Shown one piece after another: positions 1-13,800 of a DNA stretch of 64,000 nucleotides. The DNA is from Lumbricus terrestris (lineage: Eukaryota > Annelida > Clitellata > Crassiclitellata > Lumbricidae). The stretch's first letter is position 1. Every line of letters starts with the position of its first letter. A program made the translations under genes and the position numbers. The notes beneath the pieces were generated by a model, which was given only the letters and a program-made list of their open reading frames with translations, did not search any database and was not told the origin of the DNA. The DNA lies in assembly GCA_949752735.1 (NCBI GenBank), contig OX457053.1, positions 27,729,497 through 27,793,496 of the forward strand, in the 5' to 3' direction.

Positions 1-754
1 TATACTAAAACGCATGGAGAACATGTGTAGCTGGTCGTTACAGGGTCAAGCCGCTGAACTTTAACTAGAAGATTCACTAGAGTCTGCTAATGAGAAATAC
101 CAATCTCCGGCCAAAACCAAGAGCGATAAGAGAATTGTCCCAGATTCGCATTTTGGTGTGACCTTGCGCACGTTACAAATTTATCTAATAATAATAATAA
201 TAATACGTTGGAGACGAGAACCTATAAAAAAGCTTTTACTATTTATTGTTTTTAACACGTTGGCCGCGAGGGACGTGTTAACACGTCCCCCATTGAGCCA
301 TTTAACAGAGCAAATCAGCGGTCAACGTGTTAAAGCCTGAGAGATCATATATACCTCGGGCGCTATTAATTTTTAAAAATAAAAATAAAAATAATAATAA
401 TGGTTGCATTGGAGGTGATATGGGAAGATCTACCTCTGTAACAAATCGGCAAAGCCAAAGAACTTCACGAAGACACTCGGGGCAAGTGTGGTCGCTGGTG
501 GTGAATGCACATTGAAGACAAGTTGTGAAGCAATATCAAGTTCATTTGATAACAATTATTTGAGATGTGACTTCACAAAATTGTTTTTTTGTCACATTTT
601 GTTGTGCATTATGTTTTTGGATCATCACAGAACAGTGGGTAGATTCACTAAAAGTTATATAACTTTGTTCTCTTTCAAATTTTTAGTGAAAGTTGGCTGT
701 TACAGTGGTACGTAAATATGAATTGCCTTTAAACTTATAAAACTTTATTTAAAC
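1..754. other. CCDC77 intron, repeat-bearing
   Basis: No coding signal seen. Around 150-215 a segment (TTTGGTGTGACCTTG, then an AATAAT run) recurs at 51270-51335, so it is a dispersed 3'-tail repeat. Confidence 0.5.
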
Positions 755-1088
755 CAGTGGTTCCCAACCCGTGGCCCGCGGGCCAAAAGTGGCTCGCCAG
801 GCCTCCAAAAATGCCCTCATCTCTCCAGGGATTAACAAAAATATAAACAAAAAATGACAATTTGGACAGGATATAACACATAATTATTTTCTATTACAAG
901 TTATTTTTTTACGTCTAAAAATAACATCAAACATTACGATTTTATTCAATTATAACCATTTTATATGCTTTTAATTAATTAAATTATAGCCTTGTGGCCC
1001 CTAATGTCCTTTATTAAGAAAAATTGGCCCTCGTGCCCTTCAACTTAGAAAAAGTGGCCCGAAAGTCAAAAAAGGTTGGGAACCACCG
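755..1088. mobile_element. hAT-type MITE, CAGTGGTTCCCAACC family, copy 1
   Basis: 334 bp. The left end CAGTGGTTCCCAACC and right end GGTTGGGAACCACCG are inverted repeats. It is flanked by an exact 8-bp duplication ATTTAAAC (747-754 and 1089-1096). No coding capacity. A second copy lies inverted at 37898-38258. An 8-bp target site with CAGTGG ends is typical of hAT elements. Confidence 0.93.
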
Positions 1089-1143
1089 ATTTAAACAGTC
1101 TTACCTCTGGCCAAGATATTGGCCCAAAAAATTAAGGGGATTA

Positions 1144-3538
<2,395 letters not shown>

Positions 3539-3779
3539 CTGTCCCGGCCTAAATGAATTAGTCAATTCACAAATGCTTATTACAAGTGAAAGTTCAGCAT
3601 GCTTAGGATAATGATGAACGAGATATCTACAAAATGGTCAACTAATTTTGGATCATCACGGCTAAAAATAAGCTGTTCCACATCTAAAGCAAGAGAAATT
3701 AGACATATTCATTCATCCATACATTAATGAAGTGAATTTCTATAGCGTCTCTTCATTCATTCATTAAATTCATTCATTC

Positions 3780-4165
3780 ATTCAGAGCATTTATATAGCA
3801 TCCCTTTAAGAAACTACCCAGAGGCACTCCCAGCGCAACCACGAACAAAGAAATAACACGACCGTGGTTGACTAGTGTTTACACGCTGATGCGCCACACC
3901 TTCTTCACCTTCTCTTCAAGGGGACGACTCAGAAGCACTCCTAACCCCCAGCATGGCCAAGTAAAACTTAAGATGAGAGTGGAATGCCTGAGAAGGAGTT
4001 CTTGAGAAGGAGTGGAGCATCAAGGGAAGACCATTCCAGGTCGTGGGTTCTACCACCAAGAAGGCATGGTTCCGCATAGTGAAGGCGCAAGCAAAAGGGA
4101 CTGAGAGCAGACTTTGTTCACCCAACAAAGGGAGCAGAAGTGGTGAGCACTAAGAGCTTCGAAAG
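3780..4165 (-). mobile_element. LINE 3'-end fragments, minus
   Basis: The minus strand reads [19 protein letters not shown], a LINE ORF2 C-terminal tail, followed by the GCACTCC/GATGCTATATAAAT tail. A second tail and a CATT tetranucleotide run lie beside it, so two fragments are probably joined. Confidence 0.7.
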
Positions 4166-4209
4166 GTAGGCAGGAGTCAGACTAGAGTAGCGATCCTATA
4201 CTTGATTCG

Positions 4210-4505
4210 GTGCTTGGGGGATGGAGGAATGGAGAATGTCATGCATACAGAGCCTCTCTCAGCAACATCCGTTTGCCCCTTGTGCTCATCCGACCATCTA
4301 GACCTGTTTGTCCCCATGTTCGGTATGCCTTGACTCAAAGTCAAGCATTTTCTGTGATAGGACCCGCCACATGGAATGGTCTTCCCTCTTCTACGGGTTA
4401 AGCTCATGTCTGGACTCTTCCCTGCATCCTCTCGCTATCAAAACGTTTCTTTTCCTCTCGGCTTCTCTTAATAGTCTATACTGAGAGGCGCTCTATAAAT
4501 GTTCG
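4210..4505 (+). mobile_element. LINE 3'-end fragment, plus
   Basis: Plus-strand reading AFSVIGPATWNGLPS, then a frameshifted tail, followed by GAGAGGCGCTCTATAAATG. It is the same family as the adjacent minus copies but in the opposite orientation. Confidence 0.7.
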
Positions 4506-5103
4506 GATACGATACTAGATGTGGCTGGATATTCTTATTAATTTCGAGTACGCGGCCAATAAAGCGATCTGCATATGGATTCATCAATGGCCAATCATCT
4601 CTGCTGAAGAGCGAAACACTTTCGCTCATCTTCGCTCGCTTGTCAATGTGTGCTTGCGTTGAAATACACTTGGCTCATCAGTATCCCTCATAATAAAAAC
4701 ATGAACGAAACATGTTTATACATGCAGGAAAACACACGCAGAATCTTTAAAACAAAGCCTTACGGGGCATGACAGATACAACCCTAACAAATCTCTTTTC
4801 CTACGAAATAATGCCACGTCTAAGATATCTGAAAACAATAGTTCCTGTATGAATAAAACAGCATTTTGATTTCCAGCTACCTCAAGTGATCACCCGAAGC
4901 CATTTTTAAAATCTTGCCTCCTTAACAGTTCGGCAGCAAATATAATGCACCACACACCACACAACTCTACATAGACTAAAAAAGGCTATTATGACCGACA
5001 GCCCACATTTATTATTATTATTATTTAATTAAAATATAATGTAATGTGAAAACTGGGCAATATTTGGATATCTTCACACTCTTTCTCACCAGAAGTGTAA
5101 CCA

Positions 5104-5402
5104 GGAAACAAGTATGGGGGTTCCATTTCTGGTTTCCAGTGGATGTTGTCACAAAATGCACAGCATATTACAACAGTAGAAATAAATTGAACCCGGGTTG
5201 TTTGTTGATCCCATAACCCTCCTAAATACGCCCATGATTCTCACTTTTGCGGGGAAATGGAAACAAGTCTGGGGTTCCATTTCGGGTTTCCAGTGGATGT
5301 TGTCACAAAATGCATTACATTACAACGGTAGAAATAAATTGAACCCAGGTTGTTTGTTGATCCCATAACACCCCAAAATGCGCTCATGCTTCTCATTTTT
5401 GC
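5104..5402. repeat. Tandem duplication, about 155-bp unit
   Basis: Two copies (about 5104-5250 and 5262-5402) share GGAAACAAGT, GGTTTCCAGTGGATGTTGTC and TTGTTTGTTGATCCCATAAC in the same order. Non-coding, just left of the X-box. Confidence 0.85.
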
Positions 5403-5510
5403 ACCACTTGAATTTTCGTGCTATTCATACTGTCATTCAGGCGAGTTAGCCTTTCTTCTTTTTGAACCGAGTTAATAAATTAATAATGCCGCGTCTAATA
5501 TGTTAGCTTA

Positions 5511-5600
5511 CTTACACACTTCTATCCTTGCATCGTTGCCATGGCAGCGAAGGTGATAGCACAGTATATAGTTTTAGTTAACCTGTGGAACCAAACAAAC
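5511..5600. promoter_or_regulatory. Probable bidirectional promoter core
   Basis: Midway between the CCDC77 and CCDC146 start codons. It contains the X-box (5535-5548). On the minus strand a near-consensus donor GTAAGTAAG follows 5516, suiting a non-coding first exon of CCDC77. Transcription start sites cannot be read from sequence alone. Confidence 0.5.
5535..5548. promoter_or_regulatory. RFX X-box
   Basis: GTTGCCATGGCAGC differs at one base from the palindromic X-box GTTGCCATGGCAAC bound by RFX factors, which drive ciliary genes. It is 1997 bp from the CCDC77 ATG and 2015 bp from the CCDC146 ATG. Confidence 0.75.
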
Positions 5601-6029
5601 AAAGTTTTGACAATGGAGTTATAAAGATTGCGTTTCGTAGTTTTAGAAAGTTATAGACGGCTACTTCTTTTGTTAATCGTGTCTCACGTCAATCAGCGAG
5701 GATAGATCAATCTTAAAGCCAAAAAGGTATTAATTATTCAGAACATCTTGTAGTCCGACGGGAGTACTTGCGCTCGGGTTGACGTATCGTGGCCCTGCAC
5801 GAGATGCGACTCTGATTATTTACGAGCGATCACAAGGAAACTGTTGATAGCTGTCAAACAGCGGAACGAGAAGATTATTAAATGATGTGCAACATGGTTT
5901 TATATATCGTGATGCTGTGGGCGTTTATGAAGCCCAGTATAAATTAACTTCAGAGGAATTTACTGTACTCGGCCGTGTATACAACTTCAACTGTGTGGCT
6001 TGTATGCATGTATGTATGCATGTATGTAC

Positions 6030-6246
6030 GTATGTGCACTTGTGATAGCGCCCCTTCAAGAGTTCTACTCAGAAACGCTCCTTACTATAGCGCGGACACT
6101 GAATCAGAGTTTCACGTCGAAGTGCTGTCAAAGCAATTGAGGGTGAAGGACTTGCCCAAGGTCCCTACTCGTCGGCTTGAGGTGAATTCGAACCTACAAC
6201 CCTCCGGCTACAAGACCACAAACATACCCACTACAACACCACACCC
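6030..6246 (-). mobile_element. tRNA-derived SINE, copy 1
   Basis: On the minus strand: tRNA-like head with A-box TGTAGTGG and a B-box region near GGTTCGAAT, a body ending TTTCACG-type sequence (inverse), then a GGAGCG...GGGGCGCTAT tail and a (CATA)n-like run at the left. Same family as 16262-16483. Confidence 0.85.
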
Positions 6247-6983
6247 CACAATATGCATGTAGACCTGAAATAATTTGCGTAATGTGCTAGTCGCAAAACT
6301 CAGATAGTTGTTTGCTTAATTTGAAGGAATTACTTTGATCATAATTAAAAGGATTTCATATCGTAATTGTCATCATCATCACCCACCACCATCATCTATT
6401 ATTGTCATCAACATTGTTGTCATTGTCTTTATTACTGTACTCTTGTATTAACATCAGCACTTTAATTTACCACAACCCATCTTCAATCTCAATGGCCTCA
6501 CGGCGAGTCTTTTTTCTAATATATTGTGACTTTGGAATGAAATTTTTATGTAGTTCTAAGCAACCACCATTGAATGTGTTGTGATAATGGAGCTATATAA
6601 ATGTCCTGTTTAGGTTAGATTAGATAGTCGTCATCATCATCATCAGCAGCAGCAGCAGCTGAGGCAGCAGCATTTAAGACTAAACCAAAGGCATCCCACA
6701 AGTTTTCTAAAAATATTCTAAATACGTGTGCATTGTGCAACCTGGAAGGGTGCTATCGTTATGGCTCTTTTTAGGTATTGCGGAGAGAATATAAATACAA
6801 ACATTTAGTGATATTACGGGTTCTGAAATTATATTAGTCATGATTGATACAGTCAGTATTTTGCTGCCAGTCAACATAATGTTGGAGATTTTGTGAATGC
6901 ATGTTCGGAATGTTTTTAAGTGGAGACTTTGAGAATGGATCCACTCTGTTTTATTGGCCACGAAGAAGACAATGGATTCTGAC

Positions 6984-7328
6984 CACAGGCGTAGGGGAAT
7001 TTCGGCGGCAGTGGGGGCAAAGATTTTTACTTTTGCCCGAAAAGTATACTTTACATTTATTGGCCGACCGTGAGTCGCTGACATTTTTTGCCATCGACCA
7101 AATTTTCTGAGTTTCCCACCGAAAAAATAACTGATGACCTTTTTTTAGTCATTTCGTACAAATCTTCAGAAAATATAGCTGTTTTACCCCTGTGTGCCCG
7201 AAAAAACCCTCCCATGCCTGTTTGCCCGAAAAAAGGTTCGTCCGCTCATGCCTGTTTTGCCCGAAAAGCACATTTGCCCAAAATTTGGGGGCATTTGCCC
7301 CTCTGAAGCCCCGCCTCCTACGCCTATG
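6984..7328. mobile_element. hAT-type MITE, CACAGGCGTAGG ends
   Basis: 345 bp. Ends CACAGGCGTAGGGG and CCTCCTACGCCTATG are inverted repeats. Exact 8-bp duplication ATTCTGAC at 6976-6983 and 7329-7336. The interior holds the GACCTTTTTTTAGTC motif shared with the elements at 15684 and 36827. Confidence 0.92.
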
Positions 7329-7562
7329 ATTCTGACACTGTGCCAAGATGTGATTGAGTAAAGGGTTGATGCATGTGTTCAATGTGTTGTCATGTTATGA
7401 TGTGCTGTTACTGAAATAATTATGCCAGTTCTTAGCTGCATTCTGCGCTCTAGTCACATTTGAGTTGCATGCAATTAATCATTGATTCATTCATTCATTT
7501 GGTAAGCTATTGGTTATGTCAGTGCTGTGTGTGACTTTGCCTTAATTAGGACAATAAACAAA

Positions 7563-7859
7563 ATGGCCGATGACAAAGATACCCATCCCGACGGACAGTC
7601 GGACTCGGATGCGGAAGATGGCGATGACGACAAGTCTTTCGTCGGTGACGCACCCATGGAGGCGGATTTACTCGGTAACAAGTTGCTGAGCGATGAAGAG
7701 GAGGAGGAGGATGAGGAGGATGGAGGTGAGCACCGGGATGGAGGGGAGACGTATCCGGGTTACAGCTCGGCTCTTTCGGCGCTTCCTCCGGCCGTCACCT
7801 CGTTCGAGGACAACCAGTTCGAAGTTTCGTCAAGCCCAGCCTTTCAGGATCTAGACAAA
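7563..7859 (+). CDS. CCDC146: CCDC146 coding exon 1
   Basis: Residues 1-99; donor GTAAGT at 7860. Asp/Glu-rich, with a run of glutamates from GAG/GAA codons near 7697-7720. A likely acceptor (TTGCCTTAATTAG) ends at 7549, 13 nt before the ATG, pointing to an upstream untranslated exon. Confidence 0.9.
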
Positions 7860-10800
7860 GTAAGTGCAATTATGTTCATGCGTTCGTTCGTTCGTTCGTT
7901 CATTCGTTCGTTCGTTCGCTCGTTCGTTCGTTCGTTCATTTGTTTATTCATTCATCCATTCATCCATTCATTCATCCATACATTCATTCAGCCATTCATT
8001 CATCCATCCATCCATTCATCCATCCATTCATTCATCCATCCATACATTCATCCATCCATGCATTCATTCATCCATCCATTCATCCATCCATTCATCCATC
8101 CATACATTCATTCATTCATTCATTCATTCATTCATTCATTGGATGAATTTATATAGCGCCTCTTCAAGGGGACTGCTCAGAGGTGCTCCCAACCCCATCA
8201 CGGCCAAGTAAAACTGGCTTAAGATGAGAGAGGAATGACTGAGAAGCAGTTACAGAAAGGGAGCATCAAGGGGAGGCCATTCCAGGTCGACAGTCCTGCT
8301 ACTGAGAGGGCACAGCTCTGCATTGATAGATATGCACCACAATTTGATGAAAACCAAAAGTAGAAGATTCAAGTTAATCACACAAGTTTAGCATACATAA
8401 AGAAAAGCATGTGGGATAGAAGGATCCCGAGCCAATAACTAACAAAGGAGTTTTCTACTGAATATCAAATTGGAAGGAGAAGCCCGCACTGCTGATTTCA
8501 TGGGCGGAGTTTATCAGGGGCTAGGGGTGGGGCTAAGCCCCCAAGAAGACCCAGATTCATTTTTTGACGGTGTAAATGGTATCTTTTCCCGGGCTTAACC
8601 CCCCCAAGAAGGCTTTCGCCCCTACTCCGCCCATGGCTGATTTACCATGTTCATTTTTACCTTTTTGCAACTATGCTCTAATTTTTCATCTGCATAACAA
8701 GTTATGTGCAAGTAGTTGACGATGAATTTAACAGTTCAAGATTTTTATTTTGCTCTCAGCTTTTCAGGGAAGGCCAGTTGACTGGAACACAAGTGGCTCT
8801 GCTGAAATCTAAATACACACAACTTCACGACTTAGTGAGGAGGTAAAGAAATAGCTTCTGTATTTTCACAAGTATACACAGAAATATACATACGTGCCTA
8901 CGTGGCTATGATTTTTTTGCATAAGCCTTCAAACATGTCAGTTATTGAGATATTTTATTTCACTACTTTTTTTAACCGTAGCAGGAGAAATTATTGAAGG
9001 AAGAATGGAGGGGGGAAGCACGAGGAAGACCAAGAATGATGCTGCTACTGGACTTGATGATGACAAAGGAATGCTACAGAGGACTGAAGAGAGTGGCAGA
9101 CAATAGAGATGAGTGACACCATTGAACATACGAACCTGCCTCATAAGAGCATTGAACGAGTAGAAGAAGACGACTTTTGTTTTTATAATGCTCTTAATAA
9201 GTGAATAAATGTTTGTAGCTTGTAATAATTTATGTGTTAGAACTACCAGTACCTGATTATAGAATATTTAATGAGTTTGAATTAGAGTCATTAGATAACA
9301 TGAATGAATGAATGAGTGAGTGAGTGAGTGAATGAATGAATGAATGACAGAATGAGTGAATGAATGAATGAATGAATGAGTGAGTGAGTGAGTGAGTGAG
9401 TGAGTGAATGAATGAATGAATGACAGAATGAGTGAATGAATGAATGAATGAGTGAGTGAGTGAGTGAATGAATGAATGAATGAATGACAGAATGAGTGAA
9501 TGAATGAATGAGTGAGTGAGTGAGTGAGTGAGTGATTGAGTGAGTGAGTGAATGAATGAATGAATGACAGAATGAGTGAATGAATGAATGAATGAGTGAG
9601 TGAGTGAGTGAATGAATGAACGAATGACAGAATGAGTGAATGAATGAATGAATGAGTGAGTGAGTGAGTGAGTGAGTGAGTGAGTGAGTGAGTGAATGAA
9701 TGAATGAATGACAGAATGAGTGAATGAATGAATGAATGAGTGAGTGAGTGAGTGAATGAATGAATGACAGAATGAGTGAATGAATGAATGAATGAGTGAG
9801 TGAGTGAGTGAGTGAGTGAATGAATGAATGAATGACAGAATGAGTGAATGAATGAATGAATGAGTGAGTGAGTGAGTGAGTGAATGAATGAATGAATGAA
9901 TGACAGAATGAGTGAATGAATGAATGAATGAGTGAGTGAGTGAGTGAGTGAGTGAGTGAATGAATGAATGAATGACAGAATGAGTGAATGAATGAATGAA
10001 TGAGTGAGTGAGTGAGTGAATGAATGAATGAATGAATGACAGAATGAGTGAATGAATGAATGAATGAGTGAGTGAGTGAGTGAGTGAGTGAATGAATGAA
10101 TGAATGACAGAATGAGTGAATGAATGAATGAATGAGTGAGTGAGTGAGTGAATGAATGAATGAATGAATGAATGACAGAATGAGTGAATGAATGAATTAA
10201 TGAGTGAATGAATGAATGAATGAATGAATGAATGAATGAATGAATGACAGAATGAGTGAATGAATGAATGAGTGAGTGAGTGAGTGAATGAATGAATGAA
10301 TGAATGACAGAATGAGTGAATGAATGAATGAATGAGTGAGTGAGTGAGTGAGTGAGTGAGTGAGTGAGTGAGTGAATGAATGAATGAAAGAATGAGTGAA
10401 TGAATGAATGAATGAGTGAGTGAGTGAATGAATGAATGAATGAATGACAGAATGAGTGAATGAATGAATGAATGAGTGAGTGAGTGAGTGAATGAATGAA
10501 TGAATGAATGAATGACAGATGAGTGAATGAATGAATGAATGAGTGAGTGAGTGAGTGAGTGAGTGAATGAATGAATGAATGAATGAGTGAATGAATGAAT
10601 GAATGAGTGAGTGAGTGAGTGAGTGAATGAATGAATGAATGAATGAATGAATGAATGAATGAATGAATGAATGAATGAATGAATGAATGAATGAACATTC
10701 ATGACTGACGAAGAGGAAAGCACAGCGACAAGAAGAATGTTGGAAGTTAAAACCTGCCAAGGGGCAGAGAACTTAAAGAAGAAGAGATAACATTCGGTTA

Positions 10801-13800
10801 GATTAGATGTCATAAAACAACAATAGATTGCTTCCAGCCCTTCCAACCCGATATTTTTCCCTTCTGTTAGCAAGCGTCTTAAGGAGCAAGCCATGCTACA
10901 GCAGGCAAAGAATTACATGAACCAGCTGGAAAGGCAGAGGCTGGAGCTCGACCAGGCGGAGAACTTCCCGGAGAACTGCAACACGGAAGTGTCGAAGCTT
11001 CGGCAGCAGCTGCTCCGCTGCGGAAACGAATTGAAGCAGACGGAGGAGAGATGCGAACAACTTGCCTACAACATACAATGGTAAACGAGACGCTGTCACA
11101 CCTATTGTCTTGTCTTGTATCGTATTGTGTTGTCTTGTATTGTATTGTCTTGTATTGTATTGTATTGTCTTGTCTTGTATTGTATTGTCTTGTATTTCAT
11201 TTATTCATTTATTGATATATTTTTTTATTTTAAATTTATTTATTAAGGTAGCCCAGCGTTTCCCAAACTTTTTGGGTCACGGAACCCTTCGCGTCCTAAT
11301 ATTTTCTGGCGAAACCCCAATTTCAACTAAGCGCATTGAATCATGCAGAATGCACGGGAAGCAAAGGCTACTATAACAATTAATTTAGGCTATTGGTCTA
11401 AGCCTACATACTTAAATACACTAAATTATAGAAAGTTTATTTTTCTTACAATATCATGAAAAATAAATTGCACAAAACCACGATTTGTGGATCCTACTGA
11501 GAGTATGCCCTACATGAGGTTGGAATGTGAGGGTTCATTGGAATTCTGCTTCATTCGCGTTAGTTCAATATGAAGTTTGTAGTCTCCGTTAGAAAAGTCA
11601 ATTGGCTGCTTTTCAGCTTCATTGAGTGGTTTCATATCCTATTATAATCATCGTAATTCATGAAAAGAAAGCATTGAACCCAGTTCGCTTTCAGGTCGTG
11701 AATAATTATGATATGCAATTTCTGAACGATGGTTTCATCAAGAATATCATCCATCAAAAATCGTGTGAGTTTGGAAAGCGTTGCACGTTTCTAATGAAAT
11801 AAAAGAGGTTTAGAACCATAATAGTTTGCTTACGTAGAAGTTACTCAATTTTGTCAAATTTTTACGCAAACAATTAAAAATCATAATTTGTTGCTACTGC
11901 TGCAAGATATGACTTAACTGGCGATTCTTTTCAAACTTGCGTTTAATGGTGGTCAGGCTATAGGCTAGTTTCGTCGAGATAACGATGATAAAGATGATTG
12001 CGTCTCTGTTCAGACTTCGGCCTAAACCTCTGACCTACGTTACTACGTTCAGCACTGATGTCTAAGCTTATAAAATTATACATGGTGATAGGACTGTTTT
12101 AAAGGAAGTTTTAGAACTGCACAACTCCTTCTTTCGTTTCCCATCCTCCATGGTAAATAACTTCCAATAGGAGGACAATGACATTTTTGCTGGTTTTAAC
12201 TGTACAGAAGCTGCTACAACTGCAAAATAGGCCTACATTTAGAACTGCACATTTTGGTGTACAACTGCATGTTTAAAAAAAGCCCTGCATAGTAATTGAA
12301 TTGCTAATAGTCACTGAAATTTCAGGTGAGGACAAAACACAAAAGACAACTGACGTATACGCTATAGCTTCAAACTTACATTGCATTTTCAAAAGCTGCT
12401 GTATTGCAGTACTTACTTACTTGTCTTTTGTGTTTTGTCCTCACCTGAAATTTCAGTGACTATTAAAAAATCCTTTTTTTCTCAACTTCTCGCGGAACCC
12501 TTGTGCTCGCTCCGCGGAACCCTTGGGTTCCGCGGAACCCACTTTGGGAAACGCTGAGGTAGCCATATATTAGAACAGTGATAAAGACAAGTCATTGAAG
12601 CTGGTGAAAATAATAAAGGCTGGTTACACAGGGGAATCTAAAGGGGCTGCTGACCCCCTATAAACAGGACCCCTATTTAACGATTTTCTAAGGCAACTTT
12701 GGCAGTGCAGGCCAATCAGAGCGAAAAGAAACTCGGAGAGAATAAACAAGATTTAAGAGAGCGGAGAAATGCGACGGAATGGTCAAACGAGCTGAGGGTA
12801 TAGGTCATTCCACAGTGAAGGGCCAATACAGGCAAAAGCAGGGACTGGACTGTGGTAGTCCTTACCTGAGGAACTAATAGGTCCAGACGATCAAGAGAGT
12901 GAAGAGAGGAGGCTAACATTGGCCAAGAGAGGCGGCATCAACAGTCACATTCATTTGTCTCGTATTGGGCTTTTAGCAGACCCAATGGCACTTGCCACCA
13001 CTGACTACTGGGTAAGTTTGGACTTTTTCTGATCAATAATTAATTATTATTTCAGGTCTGCTTTCGGTTTACTGAACATGACTGTTTTAGAGACTTCTAC
13101 AATATTCTCATTTGAGATTTTTTATAGAACAATTTAAAAAGTATAAGAATTTTTTTTAACGTTATTTCATTTGCTTGAAGATTCTCAGAAATAATCTTCG
13201 TAAAAGCTTTGCTTGAAAAAATGTTCTGCAGCCTGGAAGAAGATCACCGAATGATCGAGAAGGAATATAACAGGATGCCAAAGCAAGGGGTGAGTCGAAC
13301 ATAATTCCCATGTGTTTACATTACGTCTGCCTTATTTCATAATTCGTCTATATATCTTGAAGTGCTTCTATATAAATTTGCAATTGCCACTACCATCCAC
13401 ACCCCATGTACATGAAGATATGCTGATATGAAGATATGAAGATATGCTAATCTGAAGATTTGCTGATATGTAGATATACTGATATGAAGATATACTGATA
13501 TGCTGATATGAAGATATGCTGATACGAAGATATGATGATATGCTCATATGAAGATATGCCGATATGAAGATATGCTGATATGAAGATATGCTGGTGCACT
13601 GAACCACATGATCCCCATGCCACTTATTGTGACACAGATAGCTTATCTTTTGATCCATTTGACCCTCTGGGGGGGTGTTTAGGGTAATGGCTAACACTTT
13701 TGCATGAAGAACTTACAGATCTCTATGCAATGCTGCTTTCCACAACCCTCCCTAAGGTCTACGGAGTCCTCCTGTTGGCAGGTGTTGTTGGTAAATCAGT

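Noticed and set aside
7864..8211. Phe-Ile-His-Ser/Arg-Ser-Phe-Val repeat frames after CCDC146 exon 1
   Set aside because: Tetranucleotide repeat; the exon 1 donor GTAAGT at 7860 precedes it.
9257..10894. 545- and 476-residue minus-strand frames rich in His-Ser-Phe-Ile and His-Ser-Leu-Thr
   Set aside because: Pure translation of the GAAT/GAGT satellite in several frames, inside a CCDC146 intron.
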